Source: Cryptomeria japonica (taxonomy: Eukaryota > Streptophyta > Pinopsida > Cupressales > Cupressaceae). From it: a stretch of DNA of 64,000 nt. A program made the translations under genes and the position numbers. The notes under the pieces were generated by a model. That model was not told the origin of the DNA, did no database searches, and was given only the letters and a program-made list of their open reading frames with translations. This document shows positions 1 to 10,720 of the stretch, in pieces (the first letter of the stretch is position 1; each line of letters begins with the position of its first letter). The stretch is taken from NCBI RefSeq assembly GCF_030272615.1, contig NC_081406.1, forward strand, positions 471,564,400 through 471,628,399, read 5' to 3'.

Positions 1-3000
1 AATGTCCCATATCAGTGTGACCACTAGGACGCGAAGTGAAACTCTGTCCTGATGCGGCAAGTACAGTAACACTAGCTGGTACCCCTATACCTGAGTCCCC
101 ACCTGGGGGAGCTCTCTGAAGTGGCCCTGTCACTCCTTGACTCTTAGTCTAGCTATGTCCCGATCTCTTGCTCAGCTGTAAAAATCTTGGAGCCCTCCGA
201 TCAGGAGGAACATCAGTAAATTATAAGGTCCTATAGTACTCAGCCTCTTGGATCCCCTGGTGCATCATCTTTAGGGCAGTCTTCCCTGAAATAGACTCTC
301 CTGACAACTGTACCTATGCCTTGGCCTACTGACACCTGTCCCTAGCTGCGTCTTGCTCGACTAGGAAAGAAGCCATTTGAGTCTCTAGCTGGGCCATCTG
401 AGAGTCCCTCTTTGCTATTCGACTCTCTAGCTGCTGAACCTGAGCCTGTAAGTCCGTAATATGAGCCTGTTGCTGATGAGACAACATCCTAATGAGGATT
501 CGTCAAGGTGTCTCTGCCTGTTGCTGCTTAGCCCGTGATATTGCCATAGGTATCTGCTCAACCGGGGGAACCTCCTTCTCTAGAACCTGATGCCCCTGAT
601 CCCCTAGACCTGATCTCCCGTGTCTGACCACCCGGGCCATCCAATCTATATATACATCTCTAGCAGATCTATAACTACTAGCTCCTGGTGTGCCTGCCGC
701 TGCCACTGCCACTGCTCGACCATCTCCCCCATCATCATCTCCCCCATCCCCCAATCATCATCTCCTCCCTCATCATCTCCAACACCATGATCTCCTGCAT
801 CTCCCCCATATACATCTCCATCTCCACTGTCATCTCTGCCTCCACCTCCTCCCCCCCAGCATCCCTCTGTCGTCTAGGAGCTCTACATCGTAGTCTCTCA
901 TCATCCTCATCTAAGACTGGCTCTAGCTCATCTGGATGTGTCAGCCTCGAAAACCTATGTATAGTACAATGCACGACGTACTCGTGTGTCATCTCACTAT
1001 CCATCACACCTGGAAGATAATCCCAATCAAGTGGCTCCAATGATCGATACTCTACACAGGCCTGATCATATGAAATATTAGGCCCCCAAGTAGCCACATC
1101 CAATCTCCGACGAGCATAATGAGCTGTACCCTGTGGTATCCCCTGTATCCTGCCATACTGTCTCAACACCCTCGTACAAAGGAATCACTCGATGACATAG
1201 GGTGTCGATCCAATCAGATATCGTGTCATGAATACATATGGTATCTCCGCTGCATCCTCGGGCCAAATCTCGCAATCCCTGTATGACCTCCATATCACAA
1301 TATCCAGATCATCCAAGGTCCATCGCCAGTACTCCAATTTGCCTAGCTTTCGCTGGACAATGATACCTGGATGCCCATCAGCATAAGGCCTGCCTACAAG
1401 TCTCTCTTTGTTAGCCAATGGTCGTGTGATAGGTAAATGCTCCCAGGCCCATATCTGAAGCACAGTCACCCCTACTGATAATGCAGCTGATCCCTGATAC
1501 ACAACTCAGTGCAGGTCATGATACAAGTGCACCAACATACATGACCCCATACAAATTGGGTCCCCTCTGTCACCATCTGCTCAACCAGACGACCCCATCC
1601 AACAGATAATCCATTTGACCTATGATCAGCACAAAGGAAACCTCCAATAAATCTAGCAAGCACAGTCGGTAATGTGGCATATCCTAGCTCTAGCATCTTC
1701 TGCCATGCAATATCATATCCACCTATCTCATCATCCTCAAACACTTGACAAAGTGCATCTGTCCCACCCCGCTCGTTGAGATCATAATATATTAGATCAC
1801 CCATCACAGGGATGCGCAAAATCCAGTAGACATCCTCGGGTGTCATTGTCATCTCTCCCGTCGACAAATGAAAAGTATTATACTCACTATGCCAGCGCTC
1901 TACTAAGGCTGTCAATAATCCCTGATTTATCAAAGGCCGGGGCATGTCAAGAAGGGAAGATAAACCACACCTGCTAATGTGGTCTCGCTCCGCCTGGCTA
2001 AGGCGGGGTATTAGCATCCATGTCTTCGGGAAATGCTCCCGAGACTGAAGAACGGTAAAGTGCTCCTGCAATCAAATCATCTCATCATATCAGTTTCTTG
2101 ATTTATCTACTTATCAAATCAATCTATCTATTAGTCTATTTTGCTCAATTGAGATTTTTATCAAATCTTGTTGGGCCCCTATCAATGACGCTCATCTATC
2201 ATGAGATCATTATCAATCTTATCTCATCAATCATGAGCGTCTAATTTTATCAATTAGATAGCTAATCAAATTTTACCCTATCAAAAATCAAATAAAATTG
2301 ACAACAAATTCAACCAATCGACAAATCAAACCATTTTCTCAAAATCACTCAAATTTCAAAATTTCAAAAATTGCCAAAATCTAAAAATCAAAAAATTTCT
2401 CAAAATCATCCAAATTTCAAAATTTCAAAATTTCAAAAATCGGCAAAATCTAAAAATCGAAAAATTTCTCAAAATCACCCAAATAAAAAAAATCGAAAAC
2501 ATCGAAAAAATCCAAAAAATCTCAAAAACAAAAAAAATTGAAAAATTGAAAATCTCACAAAAAAAAAAAAAAAAAGAAGAAAAAATCCCCCCCCCCCCCC
2601 GCCTACAGTGGCGCCCACAGTGCCAACGACGCCTGTGGTGGCGCCGGTGGTGGCCGCTGCCAGGGCACCACCGCCCCTCTTCCCCCCAAAAAATGCAAAT
2701 TTCAAAAATAAATTTTTGATGTATTTTTAAAAAAAATGCATGTATAAATTTATTTTTTTGGAATGCAAATGGAAAATTTTTGAAAATCCGGAAAAACCCA
2801 TTTCATGAATCGAAAAACCCATCTCAAAAATATAACTTTTTTCCCAACCCATATGACAAAAATGCTAAAAAATGATGTTTTATGCAAACAATTAAATTTT
2901 TCAAAAATCAACTAAAAATTAGCAAAGCTGGGTTTTCTCGAAGTACGTACTGGTGGACCGTATGCTGGAGGACGATCATATCGCCAAACTTGCTCAAACC

Positions 3001-3025
3001 TATGCTGATGCTACGGGATCGCCAT
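1..3025 (-). pseudogene. Antisense Plant Mobile Domain (PMD) gene of element A, two exons, decayed, C-terminus beyond window
   Basis: The protein resembles the plant mobile domain / aminotransferase-like family (MAIN-like), a transposon-derived domain; its molecular role in retroelements is not established. Exon 2 runs from 2065 leftwards. Visible blocks are GLSSLLDMPRPLINQG, the ERWH region, TMTPEDVYWILRIP, GGFLCADHRSNGLSVGWGR and WAWEHLPITRPLANKERLVG. These continue into ARRRLDVATWGP, an acidic Met/Glu-rich linker (about 1000-735) and a Gln/Leu-rich coiled-coil-like stretch (about 490-330). A putative exon 1 (3025-2951, ATG at 3025) encodes 25 residues ending AYGPP, then a GTACGT donor; the acceptor TTGCAG ends at 2066. 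Frame changes near 1500 and 1170, an in-frame TAG at codon 5 of exon 1, and a stop near 330 make it a pseudogene. No stop is seen between about 120 and the window edge. Confidence 0.75.
2066..2950 (-). other. Putative intron of the element A PMD gene
   Basis: The 885-bp interval between a GTACGTAC donor (2950 downwards) and a TTGATTGCAG acceptor (ending 2066) on the minus strand. It holds A-rich degenerate repeats (two copies of a 60-70 bp CAAATTTCAAAATTTC unit at about 2335-2480), a poly-A/poly-C junction near 2560-2600 and a short GC-rich island at 2590-2690. The splice prediction rests on comparison with element B, which has a 75-bp exon 1 in the same place. Confidence 0.55.
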
Positions 3026-3202
3026 TTCCTTCTTCCAGAGCAAATTTTCTCAAACAACTGCAATGCACAAATGAGGAGTGATAAAAGGAGTTCACCTTTT
3101 TAAACTCATAATGGGGCATTTAAGTGGGATTTTTATTCCATTGATTTTTAATCATCTAATCAACTAATCAACCTGACAGGGCAGCATTTTCAAATTTCTT
3201 AT

Positions 3203-3352
3203 CGGGAAATGAATCGGATTGACTTTGAAAAACTCTAAAAAATCAGAAAATCATTAACAATCTAAAAATAATTTTTTTTTCAAAAATTTCAAAAAAAAAA
3301 AAAAATCACGAAAAATTCAAAAACATTCAAAAATTACCCGATTCATCTCCTG
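3203..3352. other. Conserved inverted repeat (putative RNA stem) of element A
   Basis: CGGGAAATGAATCGG (3203-3217) pairs at 13 of 15 positions with CCGATTCATCTCCTG (3338-3352) across a loop of about 120 bp. Element B has the same structure with both arms changed together. It lies between the PMD exon 1 and the 3' LTR. Confidence 0.5.
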
Positions 3353-3589
3353 AGGGGGCATCCTCGCATCAATATTTATCAATCAACGTCTGGGGCATCA
3401 TATCGAGATTTATTATCTCCAAGATCGAAACCGCATCATATCGAGATTTATCATCTCCAAATCAAATCAGTATCATATCGAAACCAAATCCACATCAAAT
3501 CAAGATCAAATCTGCATCATATCAAAATCAATATCAACAACATCATCAATCAAGTTTTCTTTGAACCAACGTGTTGTCACACATTGCTT

Positions 3590-3604
3590 CAAAGAGGGGC
3601 AAAA
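3590..3604 (+). other. Polypurine tract of element A
   Basis: CAAAGAGGGGCAAAA lies immediately 5' of the LTR start TGTATACACC. The same tract precedes the 3' LTR of element B. This is the usual plus-strand priming site of LTR retrotransposons. Confidence 0.75.
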
Positions 3605-4664
3605 TGTATACACCTAAAAATGGTCTGAAGATAGTTAATTAAATACGTAGTTATTTAATTAATTCCCCTTCCCAATTAATTGAATTCACCAACAATTTAA
3701 TTAATTTCTCTATTCATCTACTAGTAAATAAATCTAAATGATTTATTTATATAGTTCATCTCATATCCCTATTTGATTAATTAATTCTAAATTAATTAAT
3801 GTCTCCCCATATTAATCAATTCTTCTAATCCCTAATTAAGATTAACAAATTCAAGTTTGTTGAGATTAATTGCCATTTTCCAATTATTTGAATTTCTAAA
3901 TTCAAATGAGCACATGGCTCCTAAGTTTTAACCACCTAACCTAACCATCCCCTAACCTAACCCATTCCATCTAATCCTGGGTCTAACTAACCCTATCCTA
4001 TCTTGCACATTCTAACCTCCTTATCCTAACCTCCCATGGTGTGGATATTCTCTCCTTGAGACACATGGCACTTTTGCCACATGTCTCCTCCCTTGGACAC
4101 TTGCCCTCTCATGAGCAAGGCTCCTTGACACTTGTCACCACAGAGATGACAAGTGTCCCTTCCTCCAACCTCTTCTCCAACTTCCTCAATCTTGGCCCTT
4201 GATATCTTCAGATCAGATCTGGACCGTCGATTCCTGCCACCTCAACTTTGGCCTTGGAATTCCTATAAATATCCCTCATTTTGGAGCAATAAGGATCCCA
4301 TCTCATATCAATTTAGGCATCATTACTATAGGCAATTTGCATTTCAATTATCTAGTAATTAGCTTTTGGATTAATCATAGCATGTTAATCTAGTTTCTTA
4401 AATCATCCATTTCATATCATCTCCATAGTCAATCATGATCAAATAGCTACTCAACTCTTGAGTTATCACTTTGGAAGTCATTGCTCCGCTAAGAGCCCAT
4501 CAATCCAACATCTTCAAGGTCCTCAAGAATAGAGGAAAATGAGACATTTTAAGGAAGGCTTATGGTTTGGATTTCTAATCTAGTTTTCAACTAAGCTTTT
4601 CAATTACATTTTATTGTCTCATTATATGTGTGTGCCTCTTATATACCACATTTTTAGCAGCACA
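3605..4664 (+). repeat. 3' LTR of element A (right end approximate)
   Basis: Starts TGTATACACC after the polypurine tract. The first 300 bp are rich in TTAATTAA motifs, as in the LTRs of element B, although the two LTRs do not align along their length. CCTATAAATAT near 4262 is a plausible TATA box for the element transcript. The end is placed at ...AGCAGCACA because the adjoining DNA reads as copia pol on the minus strand; an end up to about 15 bp earlier is possible. No partner LTR is present to fix it. Confidence 0.6.
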
Positions 4665-5232
4665 CTAAGAAGTTTTACTCCCTTTTGTTTTCCATAAAAA
4701 TAGTTTTCACAAAAATCCAAATCAACTTGCCTCAAACCTAACAATAAATTCTTTGAATGGCTAATTCTCATCCCTTCTCACTTATGTTCCCAACTCTATT
4801 GTGCCATAATATTGCATTTTTTCTTGTGGAAGCTAAGGAAATAGAAAAATTGGAATTACCAATACATAAATACAATGTACCTACCTTTTCTTCTTTTGCT
4901 ATTATCAATGGTATTTTAATGTCCTTCCATGAAATGTCTATAAATGTAATTTTGTAATCTTTACTTCCCAATTGTCTTGCTAAAATTATATTTCTTCTCA
5001 AATAAAGAAAATGTCTCACCTCTTTTAGAAACCACTGATTTCCATTTGGTAATATCTTTTGTATCTTGCTTTTCCTAATAATTTTACATGGTTCATCATC
5101 ACCCAAATAAACCTATTCAAAATCACCTCGAACATAGTCTAGAAAATATTTCCTATGGGGTGTGGCATGCAATGAATCCCCTAAGTCTAGCACCCAAGAA
5201 TTAGTAATATTATTTAAAGAAATAATTAAAGC
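4665..5232 (-). pseudogene. Ty1/copia gag-pol remnant, protease to GAG-pre-integrase part
   Basis: Read on the minus strand from 5232 downwards. The blocks are NSWVLDLGDSLHATPHRKYF (protease active-site region, DSGA changed to DLGD), VYLGDDEPCKI, a DYKITFID block, LYLCIGNSNF and ILWHNRVGNISEKG (GAG-pre-integrase), then DLDFCENYFYGKQKG near 4690. It is the downstream half of the gag at 21103-21905. The two halves join exactly through the duplicated AAAGC (GCTTT on the coding strand), restoring one frame, so element B inserted between the zinc knuckle and the protease. An in-frame TAG follows GDFE. The rest of pol is lost at the element A junction. Confidence 0.8.
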
Positions 5233-6645
5233 TGTAGATGTTTAAAAATGACCACTTTTCTAAATGAATATTCAATGTTCATTTTATTCTCATTCCTCTA
5301 TTTAATTAAATCTAATTTAATTAAAGCACTCACATTCATATATTTGATTAAATAAGTTATTCAATTTATTTAATTAAATTCACCTAGGCCTTTCATATCA
5401 CTTAATTAAATAAATCACTTTATTTAATTAAAACCCCTTTCTACTCTTTTTAATTAAATTTATATTTAATTAAATTGTTCACTTCAAATAAATAAATCTA
5501 ATTTATTTAAATGCCCCACTTGCATCTATTTTGTTGAAATAAAGCAATTTATTTTAATTACTCTCCATCCACTTGCATTCTCCTACATCTCCCACTTGCT
5601 TCTCTAAAACCTCTTCTAAATTATTCTAATCACTTCTAAATTAGCCTAACCCATCTACTAAATATTGTCACATCCCTAAGAAATCACTTCTCAAACCCTT
5701 AAAGTCTTCAATAACCATTAAAGGCTTTATGACCTCAACAACTTAACCTCCAAAGTCTTCCAAACCATTACTGGTTAACTCAACCTTCTTACATGGTTGG
5801 AGACTTTTTGCCTAACTCAACCCTCATCTAACCCAAGGGTCTCATCAAGCATTGATGGCTTTAACCTTGGTTATCCCTTTAACCCTTGCACAAGAGTTTA
5901 TCCTTTGGGTAAAAGCTTTATCCAATGAGTAATATTAACCTAACCTTAACCCTTACCTTCTATGGTAACCATGAGGTCTTGTCAAGCTTTTAATGCTTCT
6001 TGCATCTCCTCTCAAGCAGTCTTATGTTAACAATTGTCACCATTTCATTGGTGAGAATTGTAAACATGGATTGGTAACTTTCAATCCTGGCCCTTGACAA
6101 GATCATCCAATCTTGACCCTTCATTGCCCTATTTTTCTTATAAATAGAGCCATTCTTCTATCATTCTAGGAATCCAAGTTTTATGCATCTAATCTATACT
6201 CATTTTTATCAAGCATCTTAATCCCTCTTTGAATAGAAATAATCTAATAAGCATTTTAGAAGTATTTCTCTTTATCATAAATAATCATATTAAGCTAGTT
6301 CATCATGTTAGGATAGTTCTTTTATTAGTCCTTTCACCTTATCATCATATACATGCTAGTTTAGTTCATCTTTTATTAATATCATGCACATTAGGATTGC
6401 ATTCATGGTAGATTGATCAAACATCCCTCATTCTCATGATTGTCATCCCTAAGTCACTTTGCTCAGTGATCTGAGAGCAAAGGCATTGGCTTAAGGGGTC
6501 TTGTGAGATAGAGAACAATGGAACTTCCCTTGGGAAGTTGAGCTATTCCACATAGCTCCATAACTTGCACCAAGAGTCCCATTGGTGTGTGGACTAGTCT
6601 TGAATTCATAATATTCGTTTCATTGAACCACTTTTCTCGCATACA
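5233..6645 (+). repeat. 5' LTR of element B
   Basis: A 1413-bp direct copy of 19681-21102, starting TGTAGATG and ending CGCATACA. The first 300 bp are dominated by TTAATTAAAT-type motifs. TATAAATA at 6139-6146 is a likely TATA box. Confidence 0.95.
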
Positions 6646-6649
6646 TTTC

Positions 6650-6670
6650 TGGTGCCCACCGTGGGGCTCG
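6650..6670 (+). other. Primer binding site of element B, tRNA-Lys type
   Basis: TGGTGCCCACCGTGGGGCTC begins 4 bases after the LTR. From my knowledge of plant tRNA-Lys(CUU), whose 3' end reads GAGCCCCACGGTGGGCG plus CCA, this is its complement with one mismatch (TGGT for TGGC). The assignment is from memory of the tRNA, not a search. Confidence 0.7.
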
Positions 6671-6754
6671 ACCCCATTTATCAAATCATTTTTGATGCAG
6701 AACTAACTTTTCAGGTATGCGGAAAACTTGAATCAGGGCGTGGATACCATTATC

Positions 6755-6986
6755 TAGCGCATCCGGTCTTTCCTTTGATGCATCTTGTTGACTGTTTAGC
6801 GCATTGATACCATACCTTAGTGCATCCAGATTTAACTTTAGCGCATAGCATTTCTGCTTTTCCCTGTAGGTCTTGGCGCTTTAAAACATCAGTATAGCGC
6901 ATTAAGACAACAACGTAGCACATTTGGGCTTTTTGCTAGCGCATAAGTTCCATTCTGTAGCGCATCTGGTCTATAGATTAGTGCAT
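6755..6986 (+). repeat. Octamer array 1 (TAGCGCAT every 21 bp)
   Basis: Octamers matching TAGCGCAT or close variants (TAGTGCAT, TAGCACAT, TGATGCAT, TGGCGCTT) start at 6755, 6776, 6797, 6818, 6839, 6874, 6895, 6916, 6937, 6958 and 6979. Nine of ten intervals are exactly 21 bp and one is 35. The 13-nt spacers are not conserved. Confidence 0.9.
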
Positions 6987-8494
6987 GACAACCACAGAAA
7001 GAAAAATAGAATTGTAACAGAGACAAAAAAATTAGACTTGTAAAAGTCCACCTTAAAATTTTTGTTTTCTAATTAGTTTTCGTGGCAGGTAACTAACGTT
7101 TGTTTGTAGGATCGAGAGATTTTCCTTTTACTAAGTTTAGGCTTGTGATTAAATTTTTATTTCTAACTTGGTTAAGTTAGTTATTGAAATTTTTCTTCAT
7201 TTCCTCATTAGTAAAATTGAACTCATTTTCTTTTGGAGTACTCAAAAAGAACAACAAACAAAACATACTTTGCTTTCATAGGAAGAGAAAACACTTCTTT
7301 TTTTGGGTTTTAAAAAGAGCAAGACAAACCTTTATTTATGCAAAGTCTTAAAAAGAACCTCACCATCCTTTGGTGTCCAAAAGGATCCATTACTTTTCTT
7401 GCATAAGATAAAAAACCTCACTTGTTTTCAAGTTCTAGATAAAACAAAAGAGAGAAATCTTTCCCCTATCAAATTCATTTTTGTTGACCATCTCAAAAAT
7501 TTGCCTTATTGACCCAGATTTTATTACTTAGCTTAAAAAATCAATGATTTGAGAGTTAAAAAGAACACCATGCCTTTTTGGAGCAACATCTCCCACTAGA
7601 ATTAGCAAACAACTGAATTGTGGGATTAAAAAAAAATCATTTTGTGCCTTGTCTTGAAAGTGGAAGGTACATGCTCTCCCCTTAACTAGGTGACCAAAAG
7701 GCCAAACCACTCTTATGCTTTTAGTATTTCAAGCATTTACAACCTTTAGCAGGCCTACCCTTCCGAGTTGCTCTTAGAGCACCATTTAAATGGTCGGTGA
7801 GAGGGGAAGGACCTAAGTGGGAAATGACTTTATCGCCAAGTGTTCCAACCCACTATAATCAAAAGTGGAGGGTGATGAAAGTCCCTTTCAACGGTTTCGC
7901 ACAGCGATTAGCCTTCCCCAATTATCTTTATGATACATAAAGCCTTTGTTATAAAGGTTGGGAAGCCTCTCGACGGAGTTTATCATTGACGGCTGAACAT
8001 GAAGCTTGATTACGAACCTTAGAAATAGAAACCTTGAGCCGAGTCAGTATCTAGACATCTTCAATATCATAGTGCAAGGGTGGGGAAGAATCCACCTCCA
8101 AGATTACTCACCATATATCTCCCAAGATAGCTACTCAATTGTGAAGCAATTCACTTTGAGTTAATTTTTGGCAAAAGGCAAAAAAACGGGCACCCCCTAG
8201 GGGGTGACATGACTGTTTGAGCTGACGGAGTATCGAGACTAGTGGGCTATGATATTGTTGATGACCCTTGAATAAAAAGTCTACCTGAATTGTATTATTT
8301 ATATCCAAACTTGTGAAAACATTGGGGATTTGAACACATCCTCGCAAAACATACACTCTTTGTTTAGAACAAGCAAAAATGGTTGTTTTTTTCATGCTGT
8401 GTTTGCATTTTATACTTCAGAAAATCATCTATCAAAGTTGAGAAAGTGTTAAAATTTCCAGAAAAACCCACAAACAAAGCAAAACAGAGCAGTT

Positions 8495-8857
8495 TAGCAT
8501 GTAGGAGCAACATCCTAGCGCATTTGGAGAAAACTTTAGCACATAGAAGCTGAAACTTAGCGCATTCATTCTAAAAAACAATGCATAACAGTCTGAACAT
8601 TTGGCAACTAAACATTAGCGCTTCTTAAAGACATATTAGCGCATTGAAGCATCAACCTAGCACATTGGGGGCAAACTGTAGTGCTTTGAGTTTAAACTTT
8701 AGTGCATTCTAAGGACAGATTAGCGCATAACCATTCCTGAAATAGCAGAAGTCAAAACATTGGTTTAGCGCGTAACACAGGCAGTTTAGCGCATTGGTGG
8801 TTTTAAACAGCGCATCTGAGTCAAATGGTAGCGCATCCAGTCTCTGTCTTAGCGCAT
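8495..8857 (+). repeat. Octamer array 2 (TAGCGCAT every 21 bp)
   Basis: Seventeen octamers or variants start at 8495, 8516, 8537, 8558, 8579, 8616, 8637, 8658, 8679, 8700, 8721, 8743, 8766, 8787, 8808, 8829 and 8850. Thirteen of sixteen intervals are exactly 21 bp; the others are 37, 22 and 23. Orientation is the same as in array 1. Confidence 0.9.
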
Positions 8858-9474
8858 AGATAACACTTTGAAAAACAAAGAGCAAAACTGAACCTTCTTG
8901 AAATTTTTTTAACATTAGTTTCAAACACCCTTTTAGATATTCAGTCGACCTCGTCAGGAAAAACTTGAGTCAGAACATTAGAAACTATTCCAAAACAATC
9001 AAACAAGTCATTCTTAAAACAAAAGTTGTCAAAAATCTAAAAACTAGCTAAGGATAACACTTTCTTCTATCAAAATTAGGTAACATCATCACATTGATTA
9101 AAAGGTCTGCCAATTAAACAGATTCCATCATCAAAACATACCTAGTTTAAACCTAAGTTGTCAAATCGAGTTTCCATATCAGGATGGCTCTTATTCCATA
9201 TCATTTGACGCACTTTGTTATGTGGGGGCATCTAAACCTTCATTTGATAAAAATAGGCTTAAGTTTTCAAACAAAGTATCTCAATCCAACCAAATCAAAG
9301 GAAACCATTGATCACATGTGTATGACCACTCCTCATATTTTGAGAAGAAAAAGTCTTCATCATAATACTAAGTTGAGGAAATGACAACCTAGTTCCCCAA
9401 AACTTGCTAAACGGAATAGATTTCTCTACATCAATCGCCAACTCTTCAAATCTCATCGCACATTTCTCTGTCAT

Positions 9475-10720
9475 ATGCGCTTATATCTTCAAGACAAGTC
9501 AAACAAATTTGACAAAGAGCATTTGAGAAGTAGAGATTTTTGCCAAAAATCAGCATTCAACCAACTCTTAAATCATGGAGGAAAGATCAATCCAGCTTTC
9601 TTCCCAGAAGTTTGCACCACTTATAACATACCTCAATTTGAACCACCAACTCCTGAACAACATGAAGAAGAGGAATTCATTCCCTTTGTCACATAAATTT
9701 TCTACTAGATGCCCATTGTCACTTGCTCTCAACGAAACAAGCAAAGCGAACCACAACCAGAGTCCAATATGGGTCAAAGATTATCAAATCCTTTTGCATA
9801 TCCAAATCTAGAAGACACAAAGATTTCTGAGGAGCTCCTCCAAGAATGTCAAGAAAGCACTTCATTTCAAAAACTTGTGGAAAAACTCATAGAGACCGAT
9901 AAAGAAAAATACTTGCTCATGCTAACAAGCAAAGGAGTTAGGATACCTGAAGACTTTGATACTGACATCTTTAGAACACGATCTCAAAATTATACTTAGC
10001 AAGAATAACAAAGAGAAGAGGAATCACGTGACCTTGAGCAAAACATACCTGAGCCAAACATGCCAGAACACACACATACTCAAACTAGGGATAACGAAAG
10101 GGAAGAACTCTTCCCTCGGCAAACAAATGCACCCTTGGTTGCTCTCACACAACAAATGAAAATGCTGCAAAGACAAATGCAGGACATGCAATAGGGGACC
10201 ACAATATGGTATTCCTTAAATGAAATTTGTCCTTACACTTTTGACATGAGGTTAAAGATGATACCTTTTCCCCAAATTTAGATTTTCCCAAATTTGACAA
10301 ATATGATGGTAAGAGCGATCCTCACGATCATGTTCGGGAGTTTTGTACCATGAGCCTTGAATTTGCCCATGATGACACCTATTTGATGAGGCTATTCCTA
10401 AGAATCTTGGGGGGACAAACAATGGAGTGGTTATCCAAACTCACACCTCCAAATAACCGCATTTACACACCATTGGGGCAATCCTTAGAATCAGCATTCT
10501 GAGAACTCCTGGCAAACAAGATTATCACATTACAACTATAAACAACTTTGAACCCCAGGTCAAACCACCTTGGTGGAATGACTCACACTTCTATGATTTT
10601 CATCGAAACAAAGGACATCAAACAAATGATTGCATGAGACTTAAAAACCTTGTTCAAGACACGATTGATAGAGGTGATTTAACAGTCGATGGTCTCAAGA
10701 CAAATGGTGATCATGGCACC
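9475..10720 (+). pseudogene. gag of element B, decayed
   Basis: Gag would encode the capsid-like structural protein that packages the element RNA. The region is open in pieces. An N-terminal part at 9560-9999 contains YPNLEDTKISEELLQECQES and an LIETDKEKYLLML stretch. A capsid-like Retrotrans_gag block at about 10290-10450 contains FPKFDKYDGKSDPHDHVREF, then MRLFLRILGGQTMEWLSKL. A C-terminal block at 10590-10680 (FHRNKGHQTNDCMRLKNLVQ) matches the Tat-type HxxxGHxTxxC motif. Between 10450 and 10520 the reading frame jumps and much of the capsid C-terminal half is missing. Stops at about 9999 and 10192 and the internal deletion make it non-functional. Confidence 0.75.

Larger units (their letters stand above)
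1..4664 (+). mobile_element. Element A: 3' part of a Tat-like Ty3/gypsy retrotransposon
   Basis: The right-hand part of an LTR retrotransposon whose 5' LTR and gag-pol lie left of the window. It holds, left to right, an antisense PMD gene, a purine-rich tract and a 3' LTR starting TGTATACACC. The order matches the 3' third of the complete element B (antisense PMD, short purine tract AAAGAGGGGCAAAA, LTR beginning TGTA), which is why I assign it to the same Tat-like group. It abuts the decayed copia gag-pol remnant that B also entered. The right end is uncertain by about 15 bp because the partner target duplication is outside the window. Confidence 0.75.
6671..9470 (+). other. Long 5' leader of element B
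   Basis: About 2.8 kb between the primer site and the first gag-like reading frame, with no convincing coding capacity. It carries two arrays of the octamer TAGCGCAT (listed separately) separated by a unique stretch. The stretch at about 7740-8120 (CTTCCGAGTTGCTC, ATGGTCGGTGAGAGGGGAAG, GGGTGGGGAAGAATCCACC) reads like a structured leader and may hold the packaging signal; that is an inference. A perfect dyad CACCCCCTAGGGGGTG lies at 8190-8205. Confidence 0.55.

Noticed and set aside
688-1020. Plus-strand Ser/Pro/His-rich ORFs
   Set aside because: They are the complement of the acidic Met/Glu-rich linker of the element A PMD gene.
3940-4010. CCTAACCTAACC-like motifs resembling telomeric repeats
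   Set aside because: Only a few irregular copies inside the element A LTR, not CCCTAAA tandem repeats.
8495-8924. Heptapeptide repeat protein (x-A-L-x4) on the minus strand of octamer array 2
   Set aside because: The 21-bp period creates such a reading, but the irregular intervals are not multiples of three and arrays 1 and 3 are broken by stops or shifts.
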